Assembly: GCF_007991515.1 (NCBI RefSeq)
Contig: NZ_BJYM01000001.1
Span: 186,001 to 250,000, forward strand
DNA from: Oceanobacillus sojae
GTDB taxonomy: Bacteria; Bacillota; Bacilli; Bacillales; Amphibacillaceae
DNA length: 64,000 nt
Direction: 5' to 3'
This document shows, piece by piece, positions 1-8,448 of this stretch. A program made the position numbers and the translations under genes. The notes under the pieces are model-generated. The model did no database searches, was not told the DNA's origin, and was given only the letters and a program-made list of their open reading frames with translations. The first letter of the stretch is position 1, and each line of letters starts with the position of its first letter.

Positions 1-817
1 CGTCAGAAACAAATTGTTTTTCTCTTGCTCTCATCCAATTCACATTTCCACGTAATGTGTTAATTTCGCCATTATGGATTAAATAACGGTTCGGGTGCGC
101 CCTTTCCCATGATGGAAATGTATTTGTACTGAACCGGGAGTGTACGAGTGAGAAAGCGGAAATAAAATCTGCTTCCTGTAATTCTAAATAAAATCCATTT
201 ACCTGCTCTGGAGTCAGCAGGCCTTTATATACAATTGTTCTGCTGGAAAGGCTGGGAACATAAAAACGAATATTTCTTTCTTCTGCCCAATGCTCTGCTT
301 GCTTACGGATAACATATAACTTTCTCTCAAAATCCATTTCATCGGCAGTTGCATTTGCTTGAATAAATACTTGTTTAATTTCCGGAAGTGTTTCAACTGC
401 CCCCTTTCCAATACAAGACGAGTTAACGGGTACGCTTCTCCAGCCAATTAACTGCTGCCCTTCTTGAGTAATTAAAGCATTTACTTTTTCCATTACTTCA
501 AGCTGTTCCTGCTCGCTTTGAGAAAGAAAGACCATGCCAACCGCATATTCTCCAGCTGGTGGAAGCTTAAAGTCCCGACATACTCTTCTGAAATATTGAT
601 CAGGAATCTGTACCATTAATCCAGAACCATCACCAGTCATTGGATCGCTGCCCTGTCCGCCACGATGCTCCAGCTTACAAAGCATACTCAATCCTTTTGT
701 AACAATGTCATGAGTCTGTTTTCCTTTTATATGTGCATATAAGCCAATTCCACAGGCATCGTGTTCAAAATCCGGTTGATATAGCCCCTGCGCTTTTGGC
801 AAATTATGAAATACCAT
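1..817 (-). CDS. gltA: Glutamate synthase large subunit, N-terminal part (cut by window edge)
   Basis: The large subunit of NADPH-dependent glutamate synthase makes two glutamates from glutamine and 2-oxoglutarate. The reading frame starts at an ATG ending at 817, with GGAGG just upstream, and stays open to the window edge, so about 272 residues are visible. They form the class II glutaminase domain. After a short propeptide the motif DACGIG places the nucleophile at Cys22, followed by EHRGGQGSDPMTGDGSG, typical of GltA/GltB. The gene is divergent from gltC, as in Bacillus subtilis, where GltC activates gltAB. The synthase domains and gltB lie outside the window. Identity is very sure. Confidence 0.95.
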   Translation of the reverse strand, partial: MVFHNLPKAQGLYQPDFEHDACGIGLYAHIKGKQTHDIVTKGLSMLCKLEHRGGQGSDPMTGDGSGLMVQIPDQYFRRVCRDFKLPPAGEYAVGMVFLSQSEQEQLEVMEKVNALITQEGQQLIGWRSVPVNSSCIGKGAVETLPEIKQVFIQANATADEMDFERKLYVIRKQAEHWAEERNIRFYVPSLSSRTIVYKGLLTPEQVNGFYLELQEADFISAFSLVHSRFSTNTFPSWERAHPNRYLIHNGEINTLRGNVNWMRAREKQFVSD

Positions 818-937
818 TCTGTGTTCCTCCATTCCGTATACATTAAAAGTGGGTAAGATACATTTTATGTTTTTTTATCTATCCAAACAATATATAATAA
901 ACATAATATTAATCTAATTTTGATATGAGGTGGAAAT
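818..937. promoter_or_regulatory. Divergent gltA/gltC control region with a candidate GltC site
   Basis: This 120-base AT-rich spacer must carry both promoters. The dyad-like stretch ATCTAATTTTGATAT at 912-926, next to the gltC start, fits a LysR-type box. In B. subtilis the GltC box lies on the gltC side and serves both gltA activation and gltC autorepression. The assignment rests on position and partial symmetry only. Confidence 0.4.
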
Positions 938-1831
938 ATGGAACTGCGTCAATTGAAATATTTTGTTGCGGTAGCAGAACGGGAACATGTATCAGAGGCT
1001 GCATTGGAACTGCACGTTGCCCAGTCGGCAATCAGCCGGCAAATTTCAAATTTAGAAAATGAATTAGGAGTGCAGCTTTTTGAAAGGGTCGGGAGAAATG
1101 TACATTTAACATCTATCGGAAAAATATTCTTAACACATATAAAATCTGCTTTAAAGGGGTTGGATTATGCGAAAAAGCAGGTGGATGAATATCTGGATCC
1201 TGAACGCGGCTCGATAAAAATCGGATTCCCAACAAGTCTGGCAAGCAACCTCTTGCCAACCGTACTATCAGCTTTTAAGAAAAGCTATCCAAATATCCGA
1301 TTTCAATTAAGACAGGGCTCTTATAATTTTTTAATTGAGGCAGTCAGGAACAGAGAAATTGATTTAGCCTTTCTTGGTCCTGTACCCGATAATCAACCTG
1401 ATATTATTGGCAAGGTTCTTTTTATGGAAAATTTTTATGCCCTTATTCCCAGTTCTCATCCTAAATCTGCAGAAGAAAAAATTTCTGCACAAGCTTTAGA
1501 ACATGAAAATTTCGTGTTGTTTCCTGAAGGATATGTACTTCACCAGCTTGTTATTGATTTTTGCATCCGTTCAGGCTTCACACCAAATATTTATTCTCAG
1601 GGCGAGGATTTAGATGCTATTAAAGGACTTGTAGCAGCCGGAATGGGGATTACTTTGCTTCCAGAAAGTGCTTTTAATGATTTAAACACTGCTTACAGTT
1701 CTAAAGTAGCGATTGATAACTCCCCTTTAAAACGGACAGTCGGGATTATTATTCCAAAAAACCGTAATCTCGCCCCTTCTGAAATGGTTTTTTATAATTT
1801 TATTCAGGATTATTTTGGGGTTGGGGAATAA
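938..1831 (+). CDS. gltC: LysR-family activator of glutamate synthase genes
   Basis: A LysR-type regulator of 297 residues, the usual family length. The N-terminal winged HTH covers about residues 1-60, with AAxxLHVAQSAISRQIxxLE as the recognition region. A periplasmic-binding-like effector domain follows (GFPTSLASNLLPTVLSAF, then GEDLDAIKGLVAAGMGITLL). Similarity to B. subtilis GltC extends over the whole protein. That protein activates gltAB when 2-oxoglutarate is high and is inhibited by glutamate. The ATG follows GAGGTGG at a good distance. Divergent placement next to gltA supports the same job here. Confidence 0.95.
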   Translation: MELRQLKYFVAVAEREHVSEAALELHVAQSAISRQISNLENELGVQLFERVGRNVHLTSIGKIFLTHIKSALKGLDYAKKQVDEYLDPERGSIKIGFPTSLASNLLPTVLSAFKKSYPNIRFQLRQGSYNFLIEAVRNREIDLAFLGPVPDNQPDIIGKVLFMENFYALIPSSHPKSAEEKISAQALEHENFVLFPEGYVLHQLVIDFCIRSGFTPNIYSQGEDLDAIKGLVAAGMGITLLPESAFNDLNTAYSSKVAIDNSPLKRTVGIIIPKNRNLAPSEMVFYNFIQDYFGVGE

Positions 1832-1878
1832 AGAAAAATGAAAAACATCGCTTAAAATGATAGATAGCAGATATAAAA

Positions 1879-1915
1879 ACAGGCTTCTATTTGTTTTTCA
1901 AATAGAAGCCTGTTT
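1879..1915. terminator. Bidirectional terminator between gltC and mtnN
   Basis: A perfect inverted repeat (about 15 bp, loop TTTTT) with A-rich and T-rich flanks lies between the convergent 3' ends of gltC and mtnN. It can end transcripts from both sides. Confidence 0.85.
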
Positions 1916-1932
1916 AAAAACTCTCTTATAAT

Positions 1933-2622
1933 CTATAATTTACGAACCATTTTTATAATAACATCTGCTGCATTCTTTGCAGCTTTTTCTAAAAATACGT
2001 CAAAGGAAACAGATGATTTTTTTCCAGCAATATCGGACAGTGCCCGAATAATAACAAACGGTGTCTTATACTGGTAGCATACTTGCGCAATTGCAGCAGC
2101 TTCCATTTCTAAAGCCAGCATTTCCGGAAACCGTTCGCGGACAACAGCTATTTGATCTTCTCTTTGCATAAATGAATCACCTGTTGCTATAATACCAAAT
2201 TCTGCCTGGATATCTGATTCCAGAATAACTCCGCCTGCTAATTTAACCAATTCTGGTGAGGCCGTATAGGATGCCGGCATGCCGGGAACTTGTCCATAAT
2301 CATAACTGAATGCTGTTGCATCTACATCATGATGTAATACCTCTGTGGAAATAACAACATCACCTACATCCAAATTTTCAGCAAACCCTCCAGCAGATCC
2401 TGTATTAATAATTTTATCAGGATTAAATCGTTCATGCAGGATAGTTGTGGACATTGCCGCATTTACTTTTCCAATACCCGACAGCAGAAGAACAACTTTT
2501 TTTCTTTCCAGATAACCTTGATAAAAATAACTATTTGCAATTTCGATTTCTTGTATATCTGTCATTTTTTGTTTCAGCAATTCAATTTCTTCATCCATTG
2601 CTCCAATAATTCCTATCGTCAT
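1933..2622 (-). CDS. mtnN: 5'-Methylthioadenosine/S-adenosylhomocysteine nucleosidase
   Basis: This enzyme cleaves MTA and SAH to adenine and the thioribose or ribosyl-homocysteine moiety, feeding methionine salvage and removing a methyltransferase inhibitor. It shows GIIGAMDEE with the catalytic Glu at about residue 12, GSAGG, EMEAAA for ribose contact, and SDIAG with the catalytic Asp near residue 197, all canonical for Pfs/MTAN. I chose the second ATG (ending at 2622), because GGAGG lies 6 bases before it but directly abuts the first ATG two codons upstream. It lies just behind yrrS, probably in one transcript. B. subtilis yrrT is absent between them. Confidence 0.95.
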   Translation of the reverse strand: MTIGIIGAMDEEIELLKQKMTDIQEIEIANSYFYQGYLERKKVVLLLSGIGKVNAAMSTTILHERFNPDKIINTGSAGGFAENLDVGDVVISTEVLHHDVDATAFSYDYGQVPGMPASYTASPELVKLAGGVILESDIQAEFGIIATGDSFMQREDQIAVVRERFPEMLALEMEAAAIAQVCYQYKTPFVIIRALSDIAGKKSSVSFDVFLEKAAKNAADVIIKMVRKL

Positions 2623-2634
2623 CTTCATCCTCCA

Positions 2635-3351
2635 TTACTGTCCTGCATCGTTTTCAATCAGCTTTTCTACCTTTGTCGGCTGCCAGCCTTCCCCGTCTAC
2701 CCAATCTAAGAACACACGATAAAACTCTGAGCTGCTTGAATCAGAAACCGTGGCAATTACTTTGTCAGGGCCATTATTTCCAACCCAATGTTCTATCATA
2801 CCATCTTCACTTAAACCAGTAACCAAGGAGGTTGCTTTTTTTATTTCAACACGATCCTGAGATCCATTGCTAAAGTCTGTATTATGCTCTCCTTCTTGCT
2901 CTGTACCTACAGGATCCCAGTCGCCAGTATATGCTTCTGAAACATTATCATCTGATGGTTCAGCAGATTCCCTGTCTTCGTATGAATTATCTTCTTCATT
3001 TTCGTCCTCGTTGTCATCATCTTCTTTGGACGCATCCTCGTCTTTATCTTCATCTTCATTTTCTTCGTCTCTATTCGCATCCTCATTATCATTTTTATCT
3101 TCATCATTTGAATCAGGATCAGTTATTAGAAAGCCATTATCATCTTCTCCGCCGCCTTCTTCACCATTATCTCCCTCGGACGTATTTTCAGATGCATCAG
3201 ATTCAGTACCTTCATCAGCTGTATCGTTTCCGCCAAATACCCATATCGCAAGGAAGACCACTAAAACGACTCCTGCAGCAATGGATAGAATGGTAATTGC
3301 ATTTGTATTTTTTCTTCTTTTTTCAAATTTGTTTGATCTTGTTTGATTCAC
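2635..3351 (-). CDS. yrrS: YrrS-like membrane-anchored acidic protein (DUF1510)
   Basis: The function is unknown. A short basic cytoplasmic head is followed by one transmembrane helix at about residues 18-40, then roughly 110 residues that are almost entirely Asp, Glu, Asn and Ser, and a folded C-terminal domain (SLVTGLSEDGMIEHWVGNNG...) like DUF1510/YrrS. The tail should lie outside the membrane. GGGGGAG suits a GTG start ending at 3351; a TTG one codon upstream is too close. In B. subtilis yrrS also follows greA and precedes mtnN, there with pbpI, which is missing here. The acidic tract is far longer than needed for a linker. Confidence 0.75.
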   Translation of the reverse strand: MNQTRSNKFEKRRKNTNAITILSIAAGVVLVVFLAIWVFGGNDTADEGTESDASENTSEGDNGEEGGGEDDNGFLITDPDSNDEDKNDNEDANRDEENEDEDKDEDASKEDDDNEDENEEDNSYEDRESAEPSDDNVSEAYTGDWDPVGTEQEGEHNTDFSNGSQDRVEIKKATSLVTGLSEDGMIEHWVGNNGPDKVIATVSDSSSSEFYRVFLDWVDGEGWQPTKVEKLIENDAGQ

Positions 3352-3797
3352 CAAGTACTCCCCCTAACTACAACTATTTGTATTATACTATCATATCGAG
3401 TTTAACAATCCTTGTCTATTCAATTTTAGCATAAAAATGCTGTTTGTTTCTTCTATAAACTAAAGTATTGATAGAACAAAGTGAAGATGAGGATTTTACT
3501 ATATATTAAAAATTCAACTATGTAATACTATTCGTACAGATTCTCTGATTTTTAACGTTTTAGGAATAAAAAAAGCAGGCAGCTGAATATGACAATCCTT
3601 GAACAAAAATGTATATATTCGAGGATGTTACACATATCTTATCAGTAATAACAAAACTTACAGCTTAATTAATGCAGCTGTAAGTTTTGTTATTACTTAA
3701 GTATAAGTTCTTGAAAATCCATTCTCTAATCAGAGCGCTTACTATACATCATTTAAGATTCAGAATAAAGAACTGCTAAGCAAACGCTTTCCAATTT
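3352..3797. other. Non-coding spacer between greA and yrrS
   Basis: No convincing gene is visible in this spacer of about 445 bases. It holds the strong hairpin listed separately at 3644-3697 and AT-rich sequence that probably carries the yrrS promoter. The B. subtilis neighbour pbpI is not present even as a recognisable fragment. Confidence 0.6.
3644..3697. terminator. Long perfect hairpin downstream of greA
   Basis: A 22-bp perfect inverted repeat with a 10-base loop. The inner GC-containing stem (ACTTACAGCT) is flanked by A- and T-rich arms, so it works as an intrinsic terminator in either direction. On the minus strand it ends the greA transcript and separates it from yrrS-mtnN. Confidence 0.75.
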
Positions 3798-4274
3798 TTA
3801 ATCTACACTTGTTATTCGTACTTCAATATCTCCGGCAGGTGTAGCTACTGTAACTTCCTGTCCAATTTCCTGCCCTAACAAACTTTTAGCCATTGGCGAA
3901 TCATTGGAGATTTTCCCTTCAAATGGGTCAGCTTCTGCACTTCCAACAATTGTGTAAGTTTCTTCATCACCATCAGGTAATTCAATAAAAGTAACTGATT
4001 TACCCAATGAAACAACATCTGGGTTTTCATTATCATTCTCGATAATTACTGCATTGCGGATCATTTTTTCTACTTGTGTAATACGCTGTTCTACAAATGC
4101 CTGTTCATCTTTAGCAGCATCATATTCAGAGTTCTCAGACAGGTCTCCAAAATCACGAGCCACTTTTATTCTTTCAACGACCTCTTGCCGACGGTCTGTT
4201 TTTAAATAATGTAGTTCTTCCTCTAACTTATCTTTCCCCTCTTGTGTCATGTAAAAGCTTTTTTCTGCAGCCAT
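3798..4274 (-). CDS. greA: Transcription elongation factor GreA
   Basis: GreA reactivates backtracked RNA polymerase by stimulating cleavage of the nascent RNA through the secondary channel. At 158 residues it has the normal length. The N-terminal coiled coil carries the acidic tip [13 protein letters not shown], which includes the conserved Asp and Glu that hold the metal. The C-terminal FKBP-like domain has [21 protein letters not shown] lies upstream of the ATG. It follows udk on the same strand with a spacer of about 210 bases. Confidence 0.97.
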   Translation of the reverse strand: MAAEKSFYMTQEGKDKLEEELHYLKTDRRQEVVERIKVARDFGDLSENSEYDAAKDEQAFVEQRITQVEKMIRNAVIIENDNENPDVVSLGKSVTFIELPDGDEETYTIVGSAEADPFEGKISNDSPMAKSLLGQEIGQEVTVATPAGDIEVRITSVD

Positions 4275-4483
4275 TTTCTATACACTCCTTCTCGTATCAT
4301 TTCTTTTCAGGGATAAACGCAGCATATTTTTGACTCAAAACTGATTTTAAAAACTAACCTGCCGCTTATTTCCCATGTATATAAATTAATTAATAAAATT
4401 GGCTATATAGCTTATGTGCTAATTCTTGAAAATATACTAATCAATACTATGGCAGATATTACCTAAAATATCAAGAAAAATAA

Positions 4484-5122
4484 TTACCTATTTGAATTCT
4501 TTATTAAGATATTTTCTATTTTAGATGCCATAATATCTACTGCAACATGGTTTTCTCCGCCTTCTGGAATGATTAAATCTGCATATCTTTTCGACGGCTC
4601 AATAAATTGCATATGAGCCGGACGAACCACTTGAATATATTGATCAATTACTGATTCTAACGTTCTGCCGCGCTCTTTAATATCTCTTAACAGGCGACGG
4701 ACAATTCGTAAATCAGCATCTGTATCAACAAATACTTTTATATCCATTAAATCAACCAGATTGACATCTTCCAAAATCAATATTCCTTCAACAATTATTA
4801 CTTCTTTCGGTTCAACATGAATCGTTTCTTTTGAACGGTTATGGACTTTATAATCATAAACCGGCTTTTCTATAGGTTTATATTCCAGCAATTGTTGCAG
4901 ATGCTCTACTAATAAATTATTGTCAAACGCTAATGGATGGTCATAATTTGTTTTCAACCTTTCCTCAAATGGGAGATGCGACTGATCCTTATAGTATGCA
5001 TCCTGTTCAATAACTAGTATTGACGTCTCTTTAAAACGGTTGCAGATAGATTTTGTTACTGAAGTTTTTCCACTCCCGCTCCCGCCGGCTACGCCTATTA
5101 CAATGGGTTTATCTTTTTCCAT
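4484..5122 (-). CDS. udk: Uridine/cytidine kinase
   Basis: Phosphorylates uridine and cytidine to UMP and CMP in pyrimidine salvage. The protein has 212 residues. The Walker A loop GGSGSGKTS is at residues 13-21, and DHPLAFD and the substrate-lid region [17 protein letters not shown] are also present, all typical of bacterial Udk. It lies 21 bases behind trmR, indicating one operon. In B. subtilis two U32 peptidase-like genes (yrrN, yrrO) stand between these two; they are not here. Confidence 0.96.
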   Translation of the reverse strand: MEKDKPIVIGVAGGSGSGKTSVTKSICNRFKETSILVIEQDAYYKDQSHLPFEERLKTNYDHPLAFDNNLLVEHLQQLLEYKPIEKPVYDYKVHNRSKETIHVEPKEVIIVEGILILEDVNLVDLMDIKVFVDTDADLRIVRRLLRDIKERGRTLESVIDQYIQVVRPAHMQFIEPSKRYADLIIPEGGENHVAVDIMASKIENILIKNSNR

Positions 5123-5143
5123 GCTATTATCTCCTTACATTTC

Positions 5144-5782
5144 TCATCTCTTATAGCTAATGGAAACACCATCATCAATCGGTATAATAGACGTATGATA
5201 ATCTGGATGATTCATTAGCATTTCATTGTACGCTTTTAATTTTCGCACTAAAGTTTTATATTTTTTAGGCGCTTCTCCACCTGAATAAACCATCCCGCGA
5301 AATAATACATTATCTGTAATTAATATACCGCCAGAAATGAGCATTCTATCTGCCAAGTCAAAATAAGATTGGTATTGCCCTTTCGCAGCATCGATAAAAA
5401 TAACATCGAACTGTTTCTTCTTTTCAGCTAAATCCTGCATGACATCAGCAGCATCACCTAAGATTACGTCGACCTTGCTATTACGCTTCTGCTTTTGAAT
5501 ATTTGTAATAGCTTCATAATAACGTTTCTTATCTTTTTCAACGGTAATAATTTTGGCATCTGGTGCTCCCTCTAACATTCGCAATGCAGAGTAGCCAATT
5601 GCTGTACCTACCTCTAAAATAGATTCAGGCTGCTGCATGGTTAAAACAAGATTAATCATATGCATGCTGTTTCGATGAATGATTGGAACATGATTTATTT
5701 CTGCATATTTTTCAAGCGCTTTTGCAGAATCCGGTGAAGCAGGCAGCAAGTTTTCCAGGTAATTTTCTATTTTTTTATCCAT
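5144..5782 (-). CDS. trmR: tRNA 5-hydroxyuridine methyltransferase (YrrM family)
   Basis: A class I SAM-dependent O-methyltransferase. B. subtilis TrmR (YrrM) turns 5-hydroxyuridine at wobble position 34 into 5-methoxyuridine. The SAM site is ESILEVGTAIGYSALRM, and the metal/catalytic region FDVIFIDAAKGQYQSYFD and the later ITDNVLFRG fit the catechol-methyltransferase-like fold. The start at 5782 (MDKKIENYL) has AAGGA 9 bases upstream; an in-frame ATG 8 codons earlier lacks a site. The name rests on similarity and its place between mltG and udk. Confidence 0.85.
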   Translation of the reverse strand: MDKKIENYLENLLPASPDSAKALEKYAEINHVPIIHRNSMHMINLVLTMQQPESILEVGTAIGYSALRMLEGAPDAKIITVEKDKKRYYEAITNIQKQKRNSKVDVILGDAADVMQDLAEKKKQFDVIFIDAAKGQYQSYFDLADRMLISGGILITDNVLFRGMVYSGGEAPKKYKTLVRKLKAYNEMLMNHPDYHTSIIPIDDGVSISYKR

Positions 5783-5931
5783 TTCATCATTTCCTTTAAG
5801 TTGCAAAGCATTAAATTTATTCTATATGTGCTTATTCATGGTCAAAAAAAGCATATTCATTTTCCCGCACAGAGAGTGTGCTGATCCTCAGCATTCCCAT
5901 AAATTCTATACTTTCCTAATCTGTAAAAAAG

Positions 5932-5968
5932 AAAACGGAACATGGGGAAATTCTCCATAAGTCCGTTT
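5932..5968 (-). terminator. Terminator after mltG
   Basis: AAACGGA pairs with TCCGTTT, enclosing an inner GGGGA/CTCC stem. On the minus strand the hairpin is followed by TTTTCTTTTTT, ending the mltG transcript before trmR. Confidence 0.75.
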
Positions 5969-6016
5969 AAGGGTTGTTCAAGCTGACACTTCTAATCATC
6001 TATTTGAACACACTCT

Positions 6017-7138
6017 TTAATTTATATATTTTTCCCGGTTCTTAACATGTTCGTCAAACGTTTCAGCAAAGTGAATATTTCCATCTTCATCATGTAAGAA
6101 AAACAGGTAATCTGAATCTTCTGGAGACACCACTGCTTTCAAAGAGTTTTCCGCAAAATTCGATATTGGGCCTATTGGTAAACCATCAACTACATATGTG
6201 TTATATGGTGACTCTACCTCTAAATCCTCAAAGGTAACAACAGCTTGATGTTCACCTTTTGCATATAATACGGTTGGATCAGTCTGCAGCTGTATACCTT
6301 CATCCAAACGATTATAGAATACACCGGCAATTTGCGGCCGCTCCTCTTCATGGGCAGTTTCCTTCTCCACAACCGATGCAAATGTTATCGCTTCGTGCGG
6401 TGTTAAATCCCGCTCTGCAATTTCACCTTCATATTGCTGGAAAATAGAATTTGTTTGTTCGACCATACGATCTATTATCGATTCAATGGTTGGTTCTTCT
6501 TCATAAAAATCGTATGTCGAAGCAAACATATACCCTTCTAAAGGAGTACGAATTTCGTCATCTAAAATATCCTCCGTTAATAAGGAAGGATATTTTCCCA
6601 TTAATTCTTCAATAAAATCAGGGTCATTAGCAACCTCTAAGAAATCTTCCTTGGAAAAATCAAGCTGCTTACTGTATATCTCAGCAATTTGATCAACTGT
6701 CAATCCTTCAGGAATTGTTACAGTATGTACAGCATCAACAATAACTCTTCCATGCTGCAATGATTCAATAATTTCATCCATATTCATCGCTGTATTAAAA
6801 GTATAGTTTCCAGCTTGGAATTCGTTCACATTATTAAATTTTGTATAGAAACGGAACACACGTGCATCTTTTATAATTCCATTTTCTTCAAGAATACCAG
6901 CTATCGTTGAGCTGGAAGATCCTATCGGAATTTCCACTTCTACCTGGGTTGAGTTATCTTCGTCAACGGGCTCCAATGCCGAATTAATATATATATATCC
7001 TGAGATACCGCCGATTATTATAATAAGAGTAAAACACACAATAATAATTGCTACAATTTTTCTAACTTTAGATGCTTCTTCTCCTCTTTTTATAAGATTC
7101 TTCTGGAATCCATTATGTTTGTCATCTTTTGACACCAT
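6017..7138 (-). CDS. mltG: Endolytic peptidoglycan transglycosylase MltG
   Basis: An inner-membrane lytic transglycosylase of the YceG family (B. subtilis YrrL), which cuts nascent glycan strands and sets their length. A basic cytoplasmic head precedes one transmembrane helix (about residues 25-47), then a LysM-like region and the catalytic domain with ASVVEKETA, whose first Glu is the catalytic residue, and TDPTVLYA further on. I chose the ATG ending at 7138 because AAAGGGGGG stands just before it; an ATG five codons upstream has no site. It ends in the terminator at 5932-5968. Confidence 0.92.
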   Translation of the reverse strand: MVSKDDKHNGFQKNLIKRGEEASKVRKIVAIIIVCFTLIIIIGGISGYIYINSALEPVDEDNSTQVEVEIPIGSSSSTIAGILEENGIIKDARVFRFYTKFNNVNEFQAGNYTFNTAMNMDEIIESLQHGRVIVDAVHTVTIPEGLTVDQIAEIYSKQLDFSKEDFLEVANDPDFIEELMGKYPSLLTEDILDDEIRTPLEGYMFASTYDFYEEEPTIESIIDRMVEQTNSIFQQYEGEIAERDLTPHEAITFASVVEKETAHEEERPQIAGVFYNRLDEGIQLQTDPTVLYAKGEHQAVVTFEDLEVESPYNTYVVDGLPIGPISNFAENSLKAVVSPEDSDYLFFLHDEDGNIHFAETFDEHVKNREKYIN

Positions 7139-7338
7139 GTACCCCCCTTTCATCCGCTTTATTATACTAAATCCATATAAAATTATCCAATATTCCTGTT
7201 ATTTTATTTCATACTTCTTTATTTTAAACAGAAATTTTTATTTTCATAAGGAATTTTGGAGAAAAATATATTTTTTGCAGACATAGAAAGGTTAATATTA
7301 TTTAAAGCCAGACTTGTAAAAAAATAAAGACATCGTAA

Positions 7339-7378
7339 AAGAAAGCTGATGTCACAAAACGTGAACATCAGCTTTCTT
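7339..7378. terminator. Terminator after the ireB-yrrK-yrzB operon
   Basis: AAGAAAGCTGATGT pairs perfectly with ACATCAGCTTTCTT around a 12-base loop, just beyond the yrzB stop codon. A T-rich run follows on both strands. Confidence 0.8.
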
Positions 7379-7387
7379 ATCTTTTTT

Positions 7388-7663
7388 TTACTCTTCTTCT
7401 TCTGCTAATGTGTTTAACATTTCCTCTACCATATTCCATTCATCGTCAGATTCAATAGGGTATAATGTGTAATCTTCATTTTCCTGTTCCTCATAGCGGA
7501 ATGCATACACCTCTACCTCTTCATCCTCTGCCTGTTCAGCAGGTACGACAGCTATATAAGATTGTTCAGTTTCATCCACATCGAATGTGAAGAGTACTTC
7601 GAAAAGATGCTCATCACCGTTTTCATCTGGGATAATAATTCGTTCTTTTTCCTCTAACGCCAT
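7388..7663 (-). CDS. yrzB: DUF1292 protein YrzB
   Basis: A small acidic protein of 91 residues with the DUF1292 pattern (IIIPDENGDEHLFEVLFTFD..., then YAFRYEE and a C-terminal run of Glu). Its function is not known. It is conserved in Firmicutes directly after the RuvX homolog, and here its ATG overlaps the yrrK stop codon as TAATG, so translation is coupled. The three genes ireB, yrrK and yrzB form one compact operon. Confidence 0.88.
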   Translation of the reverse strand: MALEEKERIIIPDENGDEHLFEVLFTFDVDETEQSYIAVVPAEQAEDEEVEVYAFRYEEQENEDYTLYPIESDDEWNMVEEMLNTLAEEEE

Positions 7664-8088
7664 TAAATAACGCCTCCTTTTGAATCAAGATAACCCTGCA
7701 AAATCATTGTAGCTGCCATCTTATCAATTACTTTTTTTCTTTTTTTCCGGCTCATGTCTGCTTCTAAAAGAACACGTTCAGCCGCCATTGTCGTTAAACG
7801 CTCGTCCCATAATACAACAGGTAAATTATATTTTTCTTCCAAATAAGCAGCATAACGCTCTGAAGCTTCGCCTCTTTCGCCAATCGAACCGTTCATGTTT
7901 TTAGGCAGACCAACAACAACCCGGGATACTTCACTATCCTCTATAATGGTTTGAAGTTCTTTATCCGCAGAACTGAACTCGTTCTCATCCCAATAAATAG
8001 TGGTTAGTCCTTGTGCTGTCCAGCCAAGAGCGTCACTAATTGCAACACCTATTGTTTTTGAACCTACGTCTAAACCTATTACTTTCAT
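7663..8088 (-). CDS. yrrK: Holliday-junction resolvase-like protein YqgF/RuvX
   Basis: A 141-residue RNase H-fold protein of the YqgF/RuvX family, linked to pre-16S rRNA 5'-end processing in Escherichia coli and to resolvase activity in vitro. It starts [18 protein letters not shown], with the first catalytic Asp at residue 7, and keeps [15 protein letters not shown] and [14 protein letters not shown]. It overlaps ireB by four bases upstream and yrzB downstream. Family membership is secure; the exact substrate in this organism is not shown. Confidence 0.92.
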   Translation of the reverse strand: MKVIGLDVGSKTIGVAISDALGWTAQGLTTIYWDENEFSSADKELQTIIEDSEVSRVVVGLPKNMNGSIGERGEASERYAAYLEEKYNLPVVLWDERLTTMAAERVLLEADMSRKKRKKVIDKMAATMILQGYLDSKGGVI

Positions 8089-8354
8089 GAATTCTCCTTA
8101 TTCTGTTCTAGATAAAACTTTACAAGTTCTTCAATAACTTCATCCCGTTCAACTTTACGAATCAAATTACGAGCATCATTATACCTAGGAATATAAGCAG
8201 GGTCACCCGATAATAAATAACCGACAATCTGATTTATCGGATTGTATCCTTTTTCCTGTAATGATTCATGAACAGTCAATAAAATTTTTTTAATGTCCTG
8301 GTCAAATGGTTCTTCGGAAAAGTTGAATTTCATTGTTTTATCAATTGAACTCAT
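8085..8354 (-). CDS. ireB: IreB-family regulatory phosphoprotein (YrzL)
   Basis: A protein of 89 residues in the UPF0297/DUF965 family. In Enterococcus faecalis, IreB is phosphorylated by the PASTA kinase IreK and dampens cephalosporin resistance. The N terminus [10 protein letters not shown] keeps a Thr at position 7, matching one phosphosite; position 4 is Ile, so the other is absent. The block [18 protein letters not shown] is diagnostic. The start at 8354 has GAGGTG upstream; the longer frame from 8387 lacks a suitable site. It is the first gene of the operon with yrrK and yrzB. Confidence 0.88.
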   Translation of the reverse strand: MSSIDKTMKFNFSEEPFDQDIKKILLTVHESLQEKGYNPINQIVGYLLSGDPAYIPRYNDARNLIRKVERDEVIEELVKFYLEQNKENS

Positions 8355-8448
8355 AATGACACCTCGTCCTTCGTTAACCTTCTTCATCTATTCTAACATG
8401 TTTATCTCTATCATTATACTTATTTACAAGAAAACATACAACCAATGA

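Noticed and set aside
2867-3346. Plus-strand serine-rich frame opposite yrrS
   Set aside because: It is a shadow of the Asp/Glu-coding repeats of yrrS read in antisense; no start site or neighbour supports it.
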